From positions 1 through 5,891 of the forward strand of contig CANSQW010000093.1 in assembly GCA_947649215.1 (NCBI GenBank): a stretch of DNA of 5,891 nt, in the 5' to 3' direction. Shown piece after piece: positions 1 to 5,872 of the stretch (position 1 is the first letter of the stretch; every line of letters begins with the position of its first letter). The notes under the pieces are model-generated. The model was not told where the DNA came from and did no database searches. It was given only the letters and a program-made list of their open reading frames with translations. This DNA is from an uncultured bacterium. Its GTDB lineage: Bacteria; Actinomycetota; Coriobacteriia; Coriobacteriales; Eggerthellaceae. The position numbers were made by a program, and so were the translations under genes.

Positions 1-105
1 CCGTCCGGGCGCAGGGGCGGCGGCGATGCGCGCCCGGACGGCCTCCTCCCAGCCGGCGGGCGCCTGGACGGCGCGCAGCTGGCGCCGGTAGTCGTCGAAC
101 CTCAT
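1..105 (-). CDS. Start of a gene downstream of the sigma factor, possible anti-sigma factor (partial)
   Basis: Only the first 35 codons are in the window; the reading frame is open through base 1. It begins MRFDDYRRQLRAVQAPAGWE and continues with a basic, alanine-rich stretch. The ATG at 105-103 overlaps the sigma factor stop in an ATGA junction. A strong GGAGGAG ribosome binding site lies directly upstream inside the sigma gene, so the start is well supported. Genes placed immediately after an ECF sigma factor and translationally coupled to it are commonly anti-sigma factors, and a short cytoplasmic helical N-terminus before a membrane segment would fit. No transmembrane segment or zinc-binding motif is visible in this fragment, so the role is inferred from position only. 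It could equally be an unrelated regulatory or membrane protein of the same operon. Confidence 0.6.
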   Translation of the reverse strand, partial: MRFDDYRRQLRAVQAPAGWEEAVRARIAAAPAPGR

Positions 106-653
106 CGCTCCTCCTCCCGCAGCATCTTCCGCAGCCGCGCCCGCGCACGATGCAGCCGCGTGCGCACCGTGGCCGGCGCCACGCCGACGACGGCTGCGAT
201 CTCGTCCGTGGCGTACTCTTCTATATAGAACAGGTAGATGACCTCCCGCAGGGCCGGCGGCAGCGCGTCGACGTGCCGCCACAGCACGCCCGCGCCCACG
301 CCCTCGTCGGCGTCTTCGCCTACGCGCGGCCCATCCAGCTCGGCGGGGCCGACGAGGGCTGCCCGCGCGCCCGCGCGCTCCAGCGTCTGCGGGTCGGTCG
401 CGTCCTCGGGGCGGCGGCTGCGGGCGCGCCAGCGGTTCTTGCAGCGACAGGACGCCGCCATCATGAGCCAGCGCCGGAGGTGACGCTCGTCTTGGAAGCA
501 GCTACCCGAGGCAAACAGGGCGACGAACACGTCCTGCGTCGTTTCCTCAGCCTCGGACGGGACGCGCAGCTGGTGAAGCGCGAAGCGGTACACCGCGTCG
601 CCATAGCGCCGCATGGCGCGCTCGACGAGGGCCGCGCGGTCGGCGTCGGGCAT
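102..653 (-). CDS. ECF-type RNA polymerase sigma-70 family sigma factor
   Basis: This 183-residue protein has the two-domain layout and length of extracytoplasmic-function sigma factors, which direct core RNA polymerase to a small regulon in response to an envelope or environmental signal. Region 2 spans about residues 9-76, with the helical stretch RYGDAVYRFALHQLR, then EAEETTQDVFVALF and the promoter-melting part RRWLMMAASCRCKNRWR. Region 4 spans about 127-180: ALPPALREVIYLFYIEEY, then the helix-turn-helix at about 148-170 ending TVRTRLHRARARLRKML. The linker (about 77-125) is acidic and alanine/glycine-rich. No region 3 or C-terminal extension is present. The ATG at 653 overlaps the preceding gene's stop (TGATG), with AGGGG six bases upstream. 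The next gene starts within its stop codon. The sigma family call is secure; the ECF subgroup and the signal cannot be read from the sequence. Confidence 0.95.
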   Translation of the reverse strand: MPDADRAALVERAMRRYGDAVYRFALHQLRVPSEAEETTQDVFVALFASGSCFQDERHLRRWLMMAASCRCKNRWRARSRRPEDATDPQTLERAGARAALVGPAELDGPRVGEDADEGVGAGVLWRHVDALPPALREVIYLFYIEEYATDEIAAVVGVAPATVRTRLHRARARLRKMLREEER

Positions 654-1285
654 CAGAAGCCCCTGACGACGTAGGTGCCCGCGACGGTCGATCCGTCCAG
701 CTCATAGGCGGCAAGCCTCGTCTCGGCGCGCTCGCGCACTCGGGCGCGCACGCGGTCGAGAAGCGCGCGAGCCTCCTTCTCCGACAACTCGGGCGCGAGC
801 TGCCGGATGAGGGCCGTCGCGTCCTCCCCCGGCGCGACCACCGAGGTCAGACGCCTCCTCAGCTCGGCAGCATCGTCGCGGCCAACCGCAGCGCGGGCGC
901 CCAGCTCAGCGTCCAGCGCGTCATGGTAGGCGTCCACCGCGCGCGCATCCCGCCCGGCCATGAGGGCCACCGCCTCCCCGGGCGTGGACACGTCGCCGCC
1001 CTGGGCCGCATCGAGCTCGGCGGCGTAGACGTAGGCTACCCGCTCGTCAGGCATGCCCGCGTTGATGATGACGGCCTCCAGGTCTGGGCGCGCGCCGACC
1101 GCCTTCTCGCCGATGGGGCAGTAGGTCTGCCCTGCCTCGTTGCGCGGCCAGACGTGGAGCCGCTCGGTTGCGCACTCCGCTATCGACAGCGACCCTGCGG
1201 CCATCGCCATCGCCACGCACGTCGCCACCATGCCGCTGCGCAGCGTGCCTCCGCGCGCGCCGGCGTCGTGCCTTCCGTTCCCCAT
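653..1285 (-). CDS. Probable exported protein with an NE.GQTY...PDL...YV motif domain, first gene of the sigma operon
   Basis: The predicted product has 210 residues. A basic N-terminus (residues 1-17) is followed by a hydrophobic stretch at about 18-36 (MVATCVAMAMAAGSLSIA), consistent with a signal peptide cleaved near S-I-A|E or with an N-terminal anchor. The mature part has PRNEAGQTYC at 47-56, RPDLEAV at 66-72, VAYVYAAELD at 83-92 and TPGEAVAL at 101-108, and ends DGSTVAGTYVV. From memory, this order matches a small extracytoplasmic module (P.NE.GQTYG, PDLI, GYV...DL, TPEEAL, DGKTVIG) found in Gram-positive secreted proteins and at the C-terminus of some BlaR1/M56-like proteins. A charged helical stretch (about 112-190) sits before the final DG.TV.G segment. 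The ATG at 1285 is chosen over the in-frame ATG at 1330 because AGGAGG lies five bases before it, whereas GGAG abuts the 1330 codon. The biochemical function is unknown. Its place ahead of the sigma gene suggests a role in sensing or envelope response. Confidence 0.75.
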   Translation of the reverse strand: MGNGRHDAGARGGTLRSGMVATCVAMAMAAGSLSIAECATERLHVWPRNEAGQTYCPIGEKAVGARPDLEAVIINAGMPDERVAYVYAAELDAAQGGDVSTPGEAVALMAGRDARAVDAYHDALDAELGARAAVGRDDAAELRRRLTSVVAPGEDATALIRQLAPELSEKEARALLDRVRARVRERAETRLAAYELDGSTVAGTYVVRGF

Positions 1286-1290
1286 GGTCG

Positions 1291-1296
1291 CCTCCT
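1291..1296 (-). promoter_or_regulatory. Ribosome binding site that decides the start at 1285
   Basis: AGGAGG on the minus strand, with a five-base spacer to the ATG at 1285. The alternative in-frame ATG at 1330 has GGAG touching the start codon with no spacer. The downstream start also places a signal-peptide-like segment close to the N-terminus. Confidence 0.75.
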
Positions 1297-1337
1297 CCCG
1301 CCTGCGGCCGCCCAGGCGACGGCCCCTCATCTCCTTA

Positions 1338-1364
1338 TTACACCGGCTTGCGCGAAAATGTTCC
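1338..1364 (-). promoter_or_regulatory. Candidate ECF-type promoter for the exported protein-sigma operon
   Basis: On the minus strand GGAAC (1364-1360) is followed after 16 bases by GTGTAA (1343-1338), about 50 bases before the start codon at 1285. Many ECF sigma factors recognise a GGAAC-like -35 element and a GTC/GTnTAA-like -10 element at this spacing, so this could be an autoregulated promoter of the sigma operon. TAATAA, overlapping the -10, could instead serve as a housekeeping -10. The match is short and single-copy here, so the assignment is tentative. Confidence 0.35.
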
Positions 1365-1370
1365 CATTTT
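1355..1370. repeat. Small palindrome AAAATG-ttcc-CATTTT inside the left arm
   Basis: Perfect 6-bp arms (1355-1360 and 1365-1370) flank a four-base centre. It coincides with the bases that are extra in the left arm compared with the right arm of the larger inverted repeat. It also overlaps the GGAAC of the candidate sigma-operon promoter, so it could be an operator half-site pair or simply a by-product of the insertion. Confidence 0.5.
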
Positions 1371-1414
1371 GGTCATTTGCTTCGAAATTCCGAGGGATTC
1401 GCCTCGAAAAGCAG

Positions 1415-1466
1415 CCCCGCCAGAAGGCGCGGGGGACGTTTCCCCAGGTCGGGGTTTTCCACGTCC
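1415..1466. other. Hairpin-prone GC-rich core of the inverted-repeat element
   Basis: Two nested or adjacent stems are visible. CCCCGCC (1415-1421) faces GGC-gc-GGGG (1426-1434) across an AGAA loop. GGACGT (1434-1439) faces ACGTCC (1461-1466), enclosing CCCC (1442-1445) against GGGG (1451-1454). The stems share base 1434 and so may compete at that base. There is no clean U-tract after a stem on either strand, so this is not called a terminator. Confidence 0.5.
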
Positions 1467-1487
1467 GCTCGCAGGGGGCGTGTAGCG

Positions 1488-1501
1488 CCGAGACGCCTCG
1501 G
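1488..1501. other. Short hairpin CCGAG-acgc-CTCGG at the inner end of the right arm
   Basis: Five paired bases with a four-base loop overlap the start of the right 25-bp arm. The left arm carries an analogous small hairpin, CGAGG (1391-1395) with CCTCG (1402-1406). Both arm tips can therefore fold locally as well as pair with each other. Confidence 0.4.
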
Positions 1502-1569
1502 AATTTCGAAGCAAATGACCGTTTTTCGCACAAGCCCGCGCACGACACCGCCCATGTGCCCGGTATGTG

Positions 1570-1603
1570 TTGATTGGCTTGCCCCCGGCAGCGAAGATAG
1601 TTT
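1570..1603 (+). promoter_or_regulatory. Candidate promoter of the ABC exporter gene
   Basis: TTGATT (1570-1575) and TTGGCT (1574-1579) are possible -35 elements. TAGTTT (1598-1603) lies 18 bases after TTGGCT and is a weak -10 candidate located within the palindrome. This is the most AT-rich plus-strand stretch close to the transporter start. The hexamer matches are poor, so only the general location is proposed, leaving an untranslated leader of about 80 bases. Confidence 0.25.
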
Positions 1604-1619
1604 AGAAGCTAAACTATCT
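1595..1619. promoter_or_regulatory. Perfect palindrome, probable repressor operator of the transporter gene
   Basis: AGATAGTTTAG (1595-1605) and CTAAACTATCT (1609-1619) are perfect 11-base inverted arms around AAG. The site is strikingly AT-rich in a GC-rich window and lies 72 bases before the transporter start, overlapping the candidate -10. A 25-bp dyad of this form is typical of sites bound by dimeric MarR-, TetR- or PadR-type regulators. The central TTAGAAGCTAA resembles the TTAGCAAGCTAA type of site known for SlyA/MarR proteins. No such regulator is encoded in the window. As RNA it would form a stem-loop, but no U-run follows. Confidence 0.65.
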
Positions 1620-1674
1620 GGCGACAGAGAGGGCGCGGGCTCCCAAGGGCCGCGCGCAGAGACGCGAGCCACCC

Positions 1675-1681
1675 GGGAAGG
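1675..1681 (+). promoter_or_regulatory. Ribosome binding site of the ABC exporter gene
   Basis: GGGAAGG lies ten bases before the ATG at 1692. It supports this start over in-frame codons as far upstream as 1140, which would run through the divergent gene's 5' end and the inverted-repeat element. Confidence 0.6.
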
Positions 1682-1691
1682 CAGCTCACCC

Positions 1692-4600
1692 ATGCTTCAG
1701 CTTCAGCATATCCGCAAGTCCTACACCACCGGCAGCTTCACGCAGACGGCTCTCGACGACGTGTCGGTGGCCTTCCGCGATAACGAGTTCGTCGCCATCC
1801 TCGGCCCGTCGGGCTCGGGCAAGACCACCATGCTCAACATCATCGGCGGACTTGACCACTACGACACCGGCGACCTCATCATCGACGGCATCTCCACCAA
1901 GAAGTACAAGGACCGCGACTGGGACACGTACCGCAACAACCGCATCGGCTTCGTCTTCCAGAGCTACAACCTCATCCCCCACCAGACGGTGCTTGCCAAC
2001 GTCGAGCTGGCGCTCACGCTGTCGGGCGTGAGCCGCGAGGAGCGCCGTGCGCGGGCCGTCGCCGAGCTCGAGCGCGTCGGCCTGGGCGACCACGTGAACA
2101 AGCGGCCCAACCAGCTCTCCGGCGGCCAGATGCAGCGCGTCGCCATCGCCCGCGCGCTCATCAACAACCCGGAGATCCTGCTGGCCGACGAGCCCACCGG
2201 CGCGCTCGACTCCAAGACCTCCGTCCAGATCATGGACCTGCTCACCGAGATCGCCAAGGATCGCCTGGTGGTCATGGTCACCCACAACCCCGAGCTGGCC
2301 GAGCAGTACGCCACGCGCATCGTCAACCTGGCCGACGGCGTCATCCGCTCCGACACCGACCCCTTCGAGCCCACCGCCGATGAGATGCGCGAGTCCACCA
2401 AGAAGGTGCGCCGCACCTCGATGGGCCCGCTCACGGCGCTCGCGCTGTCGTTCAACAACCTCATGACGAAGAAGGGCCGCACCCTCATGACGGCCTTCGC
2501 CGGATCCATCGGCATCATCGGCATCGCGGCCATCCTCTCGCTCGCCAACGGCGTGAACGACTACATCAAGACGGTGGAGGAGGAGACGCTCTCGGAGTAC
2601 CCGCTCCAGATCATGTCCACCGGCCTCGATATGACCTCCATGCTGCTGGGAAGCGTGCCGGAGGGCGCCCCTGATGCCAGCGAGGGCGCTGGCGAAGATG
2701 CGGCGGACAGCGGCGAGGGCGCTCCCACGGAAGAGGTGGGCGTCGTCGAGATGATCACCACCATGTTCGGCTCGGTGGGGTCCAATGACCTGGCCTCGCT
2801 CAAGGCCTACCTCGACAGCGGCGAGAGCGGCATCGAGCCCTACGTCAACGCCATCGACTACACCTACGACGTGGCGCCCCAGATCTTCAGCTCCGACGTG
2901 GACAACCTGCGCCAGGTCAACCCCGACCGCTCGATGGCGTCGCTCGGCATCGGCTCGGGCACCTCGAGCAACTCGCTCATGTCGATGGCCATGAGCACCG
3001 ACGTGTTCTTCGAGATGCCCGACGACCCGGGCCTCTACGAGTCGCAGTACGACGTGAAGGCCGGGCGCTGGCCCGAGTCGCCCAACGAGGTGGTGCTCGT
3101 CACCACCGCAGGCGGGCGCATCAGCGACTTCATGCTCTACACCTTGGGCCTGCGCGACGCCGCCGAACTCGACGAGATGGTGCGCCAGTTCGCCGCCGAG
3201 GAGGACGTCGTCATACCCGACGACATCGAGCCGGTGTCCTACGAGGACGTGCTGAACGTGCGGTTCAAGCTGGTCAACGCCGCCGACTGGTACTCCTACG
3301 ACGCCGACTACGGCGTGTGGGTGGACAAGTCCGACGACAACGTCTTCATGCGCGAGCTCGTGGCCGCGGGCGAGGACATCGCCGTGGTGGGCATCGTCAC
3401 GCCGTCGCCCGACGCCAAGGCCACCATGCTCCAGCCCGGCCTCAACTACCCGGCATCGCTCGTAACCCACGTGATCGACCAGGCCGCGGCCAGCCAGATC
3501 GTCCAAGACCAGCTGGCCGACCCGTCGGTCAACGTGCTCACCGGCAAGCCCTTCGGCGAGGACGACGACGAGAGCGAGTTCGACATGGACTCGCTGTTCA
3601 CCATCAACTCCGAGGCGCTCCAGGCGGCCTTCAAGATAGACCAGCGCAAGCTCTCCGTCGACATGTCGAACACGCTCAACCTGCAGGGCGTGGCGGCCAA
3701 CCTGCCGCCGGCCCCCGAGCCCGACATGGCCGCGCTTACCGGCTCGCTCGACCTGGAACTCTCCGATGAGCAGATATCCGGCCTGGTCACCAATGTGATG
3801 GGCGCCTTCCAGGCCTACCTGAAGACCCTGCCGCCCGAGGAGCAGGCCGCCGCCATGACCGACTTCGGCGGCGCGTTCGCGAAGTTCCTCAAGTCCCCCG
3901 CCGGCCAGGCGGCCGTGGCGGCCCAGACCATGAAGATCGCCCAGGAGAAGGATCTGGAGAACCAGGTGGCACGCGCGCTCCAGGGCTACGTGACCTCCAC
4001 CATGACCTCCTACATGTCCACTATGGCCAAGGCGATGGAGACGCAGGTCACCGCCGCCATGCAGAAGGGCATGGCCCAGATGGGCGCCAACATGGCGTCG
4101 GCCGTGTCCATCGACGCGGACGCGTTCGCCGACGCCTTCGAGATGAACATGACCGAAGACGAGCTGCGCGACCTGATGATGTCGCTCATGACCTCGGAGG
4201 ACGCCACCTACGACAGCAACCTGCGCACGCTCGGCTACGCCGATCCGGCCAAGCCCGCGGGCATCGACATCTATCCTGTCGACTTCGACGCGAAGGCCCA
4301 CGTCATCCAGATTCTCGACGACTACAACGCGCGGATGGAGGCCGAGGGGGCCGACGACAAGGTGATCACCTACACCGACTTCGTGGGCACGCTCATGGCA
4401 TCGGTGACCGACATCGTGAACATGATCAGCTACGTGCTCGTGGCGTTCGTGGCCATCTCGCTGGTGGTGAGCTCCATCATGATCGGCGTCATCACCTACA
4501 TCTCGGTGCTCGAGCGCCGCAAGGAGATCGGCATCCTGCGCGCCATCGGCGCCTCGAAGGGCGACATCAGCCGCATCTTCAACGCCGAGACCATCATCGA

Positions 4601-4826
4601 GGGCCTGGTGGCCGGCCTGCTGGGCGTGGGGATCACCGCGCTGGGCTGCATTCCGGTCAACGCCGTGGTGTACTCGCTCTTCGACGTGCCCAACGTCGCG
4701 CAGCTGCCGTGGCAGGCTGCCGCTATACTGGTGGGGATCAGCGTGTTCCTGTCGTTCATCGCGGGGCTCATCCCCGCGTCGAGCGCCAGCCGGAAAGACC
4801 CCGTGGAGGCGCTGCGCAGCGAGTAG
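1692..4826 (+). CDS. ABC transporter, fused ATP-binding and FtsX/MacB-type permease protein
   Basis: This 1044-residue protein joins an ATPase to a four-helix permease, the layout of MacB/LolCDE-class mechanotransmission exporters. ATPase (about 1-225): Walker A GPSGSGKT 38-45, Q-loop Q90, signature LSGGQ 142-146, Walker B ILLADEP with D166/E167, D-loop ALDS, switch H198. All key residues are intact. TM1 is about 264-288. Three C-terminal helices lie at about 912-935, 968-993 and 1008-1028, with the FtsX-type loop ERRKEIGILRAIGAS at 941-955. About 615 residues between TM1 and TM2 lie outside the cytoplasm, well over twice the periplasmic part of MacB. They include an acidic linker (about 324-348) and a helical, methionine-rich section (about 635-835). 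The start is ATG 1692 with GGGAAGG upstream. The substrate is unknown; related proteins export peptides or macrolides or act on envelope lipoproteins. Regulation by the upstream palindrome is likely. Confidence 0.92.
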   Translation: MLQLQHIRKSYTTGSFTQTALDDVSVAFRDNEFVAILGPSGSGKTTMLNIIGGLDHYDTGDLIIDGISTKKYKDRDWDTYRNNRIGFVFQSYNLIPHQTVLANVELALTLSGVSREERRARAVAELERVGLGDHVNKRPNQLSGGQMQRVAIARALINNPEILLADEPTGALDSKTSVQIMDLLTEIAKDRLVVMVTHNPELAEQYATRIVNLADGVIRSDTDPFEPTADEMRESTKKVRRTSMGPLTALALSFNNLMTKKGRTLMTAFAGSIGIIGIAAILSLANGVNDYIKTVEEETLSEYPLQIMSTGLDMTSMLLGSVPEGAPDASEGAGEDAADSGEGAPTEEVGVVEMITTMFGSVGSNDLASLKAYLDSGESGIEPYVNAIDYTYDVAPQIFSSDVDNLRQVNPDRSMASLGIGSGTSSNSLMSMAMSTDVFFEMPDDPGLYESQYDVKAGRWPESPNEVVLVTTAGGRISDFMLYTLGLRDAAELDEMVRQFAAEEDVVIPDDIEPVSYEDVLNVRFKLVNAADWYSYDADYGVWVDKSDDNVFMRELVAAGEDIAVVGIVTPSPDAKATMLQPGLNYPASLVTHVIDQAAASQIVQDQLADPSVNVLTGKPFGEDDDESEFDMDSLFTINSEALQAAFKIDQRKLSVDMSNTLNLQGVAANLPPAPEPDMAALTGSLDLELSDEQISGLVTNVMGAFQAYLKTLPPEEQAAAMTDFGGAFAKFLKSPAGQAAVAAQTMKIAQEKDLENQVARALQGYVTSTMTSYMSTMAKAMETQVTAAMQKGMAQMGANMASAVSIDADAFADAFEMNMTEDELRDLMMSLMTSEDATYDSNLRTLGYADPAKPAGIDIYPVDFDAKAHVIQILDDYNARMEAEGADDKVITYTDFVGTLMASVTDIVNMISYVLVAFVAISLVVSSIMIGVITYISVLERRKEIGILRAIGASKGDISRIFNAETIIEGLVAGLLGVGITALGCIPVNAVVYSLFDVPNVAQLPWQAAAILVGISVFLSFIAGLIPASSASRKDPVEALRSE

Positions 4827-4860
4827 CCCTCCTGGGAGGCCCGCGCGCGACGCCCCGCCC

Positions 4861-4870
4861 GGTGGGAAGG
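4861..4870 (+). promoter_or_regulatory. Ribosome binding site favouring the GTG start at 4880
   Basis: GGTGGGAAGG ends nine bases before GTG 4880 but only three bases before the in-frame TTG at 4874. Spacing therefore favours GTG. The difference is two codons. Confidence 0.5.
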
Positions 4871-4879
4871 TGATTGAGC

Positions 4880-5872
4880 GTGAGCCATAAGGAAGAGCCC
4901 CTCTACGACATCAAGCCCTCGCCCGACATGGGCTTCTGCGACGCGGAGACGCCCGAGACCTGCCTGCGTGCCTACGGCGAGACGGTGGTGGGCGGCGTGA
5001 CCGTGCCGCTGTGCACGGCGTCGACCGGCATGCCGTGCACCAAGGCCGTGCGCGCGGTGGCGCCCGAGACGTTGGAAGATGACGGTGCCCCGGCCGGGCA
5101 CTCGGCGCGCCGGGGACGGGCCTGGGCCTCGTCGGGCGCGTGCCGCCCGTTCATCGGGCTTGTGGCCAAGCAGTTCCCCGAGGAGCGCTTCCTCAGCCTG
5201 CCCGCCGACTACGCGCCGGCGGTGGCGGCGGCTGGCGGAATCCCCGTCATCCTGCCGTTCATGGAGGACGTCGACGCCTATGCGAGCCTCTTCGAGCACC
5301 TGGACGGCTTCGTGCTGACCGGAGGCCACGACGTGGATCCTGCGCTCTACGACGGGCCCTCCCCCGCCGACCCGGCCTTCGCTGCCGTGAGCCAGCTCAC
5401 GCCTGAGCGCGACGCGCTGGAGTACGAGATTCTCAACTTCGCCGACGAGCACGACGTGCCGGTGCTGGGCATCTGCCGCGGCATGCAGCTGATGAACGTG
5501 TACTACGGCGGCACCCTGCACGTCGACTTGCCCACCGACCTGGGGCTCGACCGCTATCACCACTGGCAGACCGCCGCGCCGTCCTGCCCCGTGCACGAGG
5601 TGACCATCGATGGGGACACGCGCCTCGGCGCCGTGATGGGCCCGGGGCCGTTCTCGGTGAACTCGCTGCACCACCAGGCCGTGCGCGACGTGGCGCCCGA
5701 CCTGCGCGCCTGCGCCTGGGCCGACGGCCTGGTGGAGGGCGTGGAGCACCCGGAGCGCGCCTTCATGGTGGGCGTGCAGTGGCACCCCGAGTTCTTCGCC
5801 GGCAACGGCCCGATGGGCCCGCTGTTCGACGCGCTCGTGGACGCAGCGCGCCCCCGGCGCGAGGCGCGGTAG
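4880..5872 (+). CDS. Peptidase C26 / gamma-glutamyl-GABA hydrolase-like class I glutamine amidotransferase
   Basis: The predicted product has 330 residues. Residues 91-330 form a class I glutamine amidotransferase fold of the C26 family: FIGLVAKQ at the start, the family motif TGGHDVDPALY from 147, the nucleophile elbow GICRGMQ with C199, and QWHPEF with H302 and E304 completing the triad. The closest known type is PuuD, which hydrolyses gamma-glutamyl-GABA in putrescine breakdown; other members cleave different gamma-glutamyl amides. No other polyamine gene is in the window, so the substrate is open. PuuD (254 residues) starts near its catalytic domain, whereas this protein carries about 90 extra N-terminal residues with cysteines at 20, 28, 45, 53 and 88. 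No signal peptide is evident, so it is probably cytoplasmic. It follows the transporter by 53 bases without an obvious terminator and may be co-transcribed. The start is GTG 4880, or TTG 4874 two codons upstream. Confidence 0.9.
   Translation: MSHKEEPLYDIKPSPDMGFCDAETPETCLRAYGETVVGGVTVPLCTASTGMPCTKAVRAVAPETLEDDGAPAGHSARRGRAWASSGACRPFIGLVAKQFPEERFLSLPADYAPAVAAAGGIPVILPFMEDVDAYASLFEHLDGFVLTGGHDVDPALYDGPSPADPAFAAVSQLTPERDALEYEILNFADEHDVPVLGICRGMQLMNVYYGGTLHVDLPTDLGLDRYHHWQTAAPSCPVHEVTIDGDTRLGAVMGPGPFSVNSLHHQAVRDVAPDLRACAWADGLVEGVEHPERAFMVGVQWHPEFFAGNGPMGPLFDALVDAARPRREAR

Larger units (their letters stand above)
1345..1536. repeat. 192-bp imperfect inverted-repeat element (MITE-like or intergenic repeat unit)
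   Basis: The left arm at 1371-1395 (starts GGTCATTTGCTTCGAAATTC) is the perfect 25-base reverse complement of 1496-1520. Outside these, 1345-1358 (GGCTTGCGCGAAAA) pairs with 1523-1536 at 13 of 14 positions. The left side carries about 10 extra bases between the two paired blocks. The arms are AT-richer than the surroundings and flank a 100-bp GC-rich core. No transposase is encoded inside and no obvious target-site duplication is seen at the ends. This layout fits a non-autonomous miniature element or a species-specific intergenic repeat. A large cruciform or regulatory structure is the alternative. Confidence 0.75.

Noticed and set aside
150..674. Plus-strand open frame opposite the sigma factor
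   Set aside because: The minus strand shows sigma regions 2 and 4, whereas this frame has no recognisable motif and an arginine/alanine-rich composition.
1286..1330. Upstream start (ATG 1330) for the exported protein
   Set aside because: GGAG touches this ATG with no spacer, and the added residues are arginine/glycine-rich. ATG 1285 has AGGAGG at good spacing.
1396..1495. Core of the inverted repeat as a non-coding RNA gene or CRISPR-like unit
   Set aside because: It can fold, but there is no recognised RNA family pattern, no repeated spacers and no dedicated promoter-terminator pair.
1140..1691. In-frame upstream extension of the exporter reading frame to 1140
   Set aside because: It would overlap the divergent exported-protein gene and translate the inverted-repeat element. 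The ATPase homology begins at MLQLQHIRKSY, and a ribosome binding site precedes ATG 1692.
1327..1693. Small open frames on the minus strand across the intergenic region
   Set aside because: They translate the inverted-repeat arms (giving near-duplicate SFASKFRG and IPRNFEAND strings in both orientations) and lack good ribosome binding sites. They are best read as by-products of the repeat.
1686..4301. 871-codon open frame antisense to the exporter
   Set aside because: It is rich in His, Val, Gly and Arg, as expected from the complement of GC-biased codons. It has no recognisable domain, and the sense strand has unambiguous ABC motifs.
4828..4839. CCTC-ctgg-GAGG stem after the exporter stop as a terminator
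   Set aside because: The stem has only four pairs with a four-base loop and no T-run follows, so it is too weak to call.
4496..5785. 429-codon antisense open frame over the exporter end and the C26 gene
   Set aside because: It has shadow-frame composition and spans two clear sense genes, with no domain of its own.
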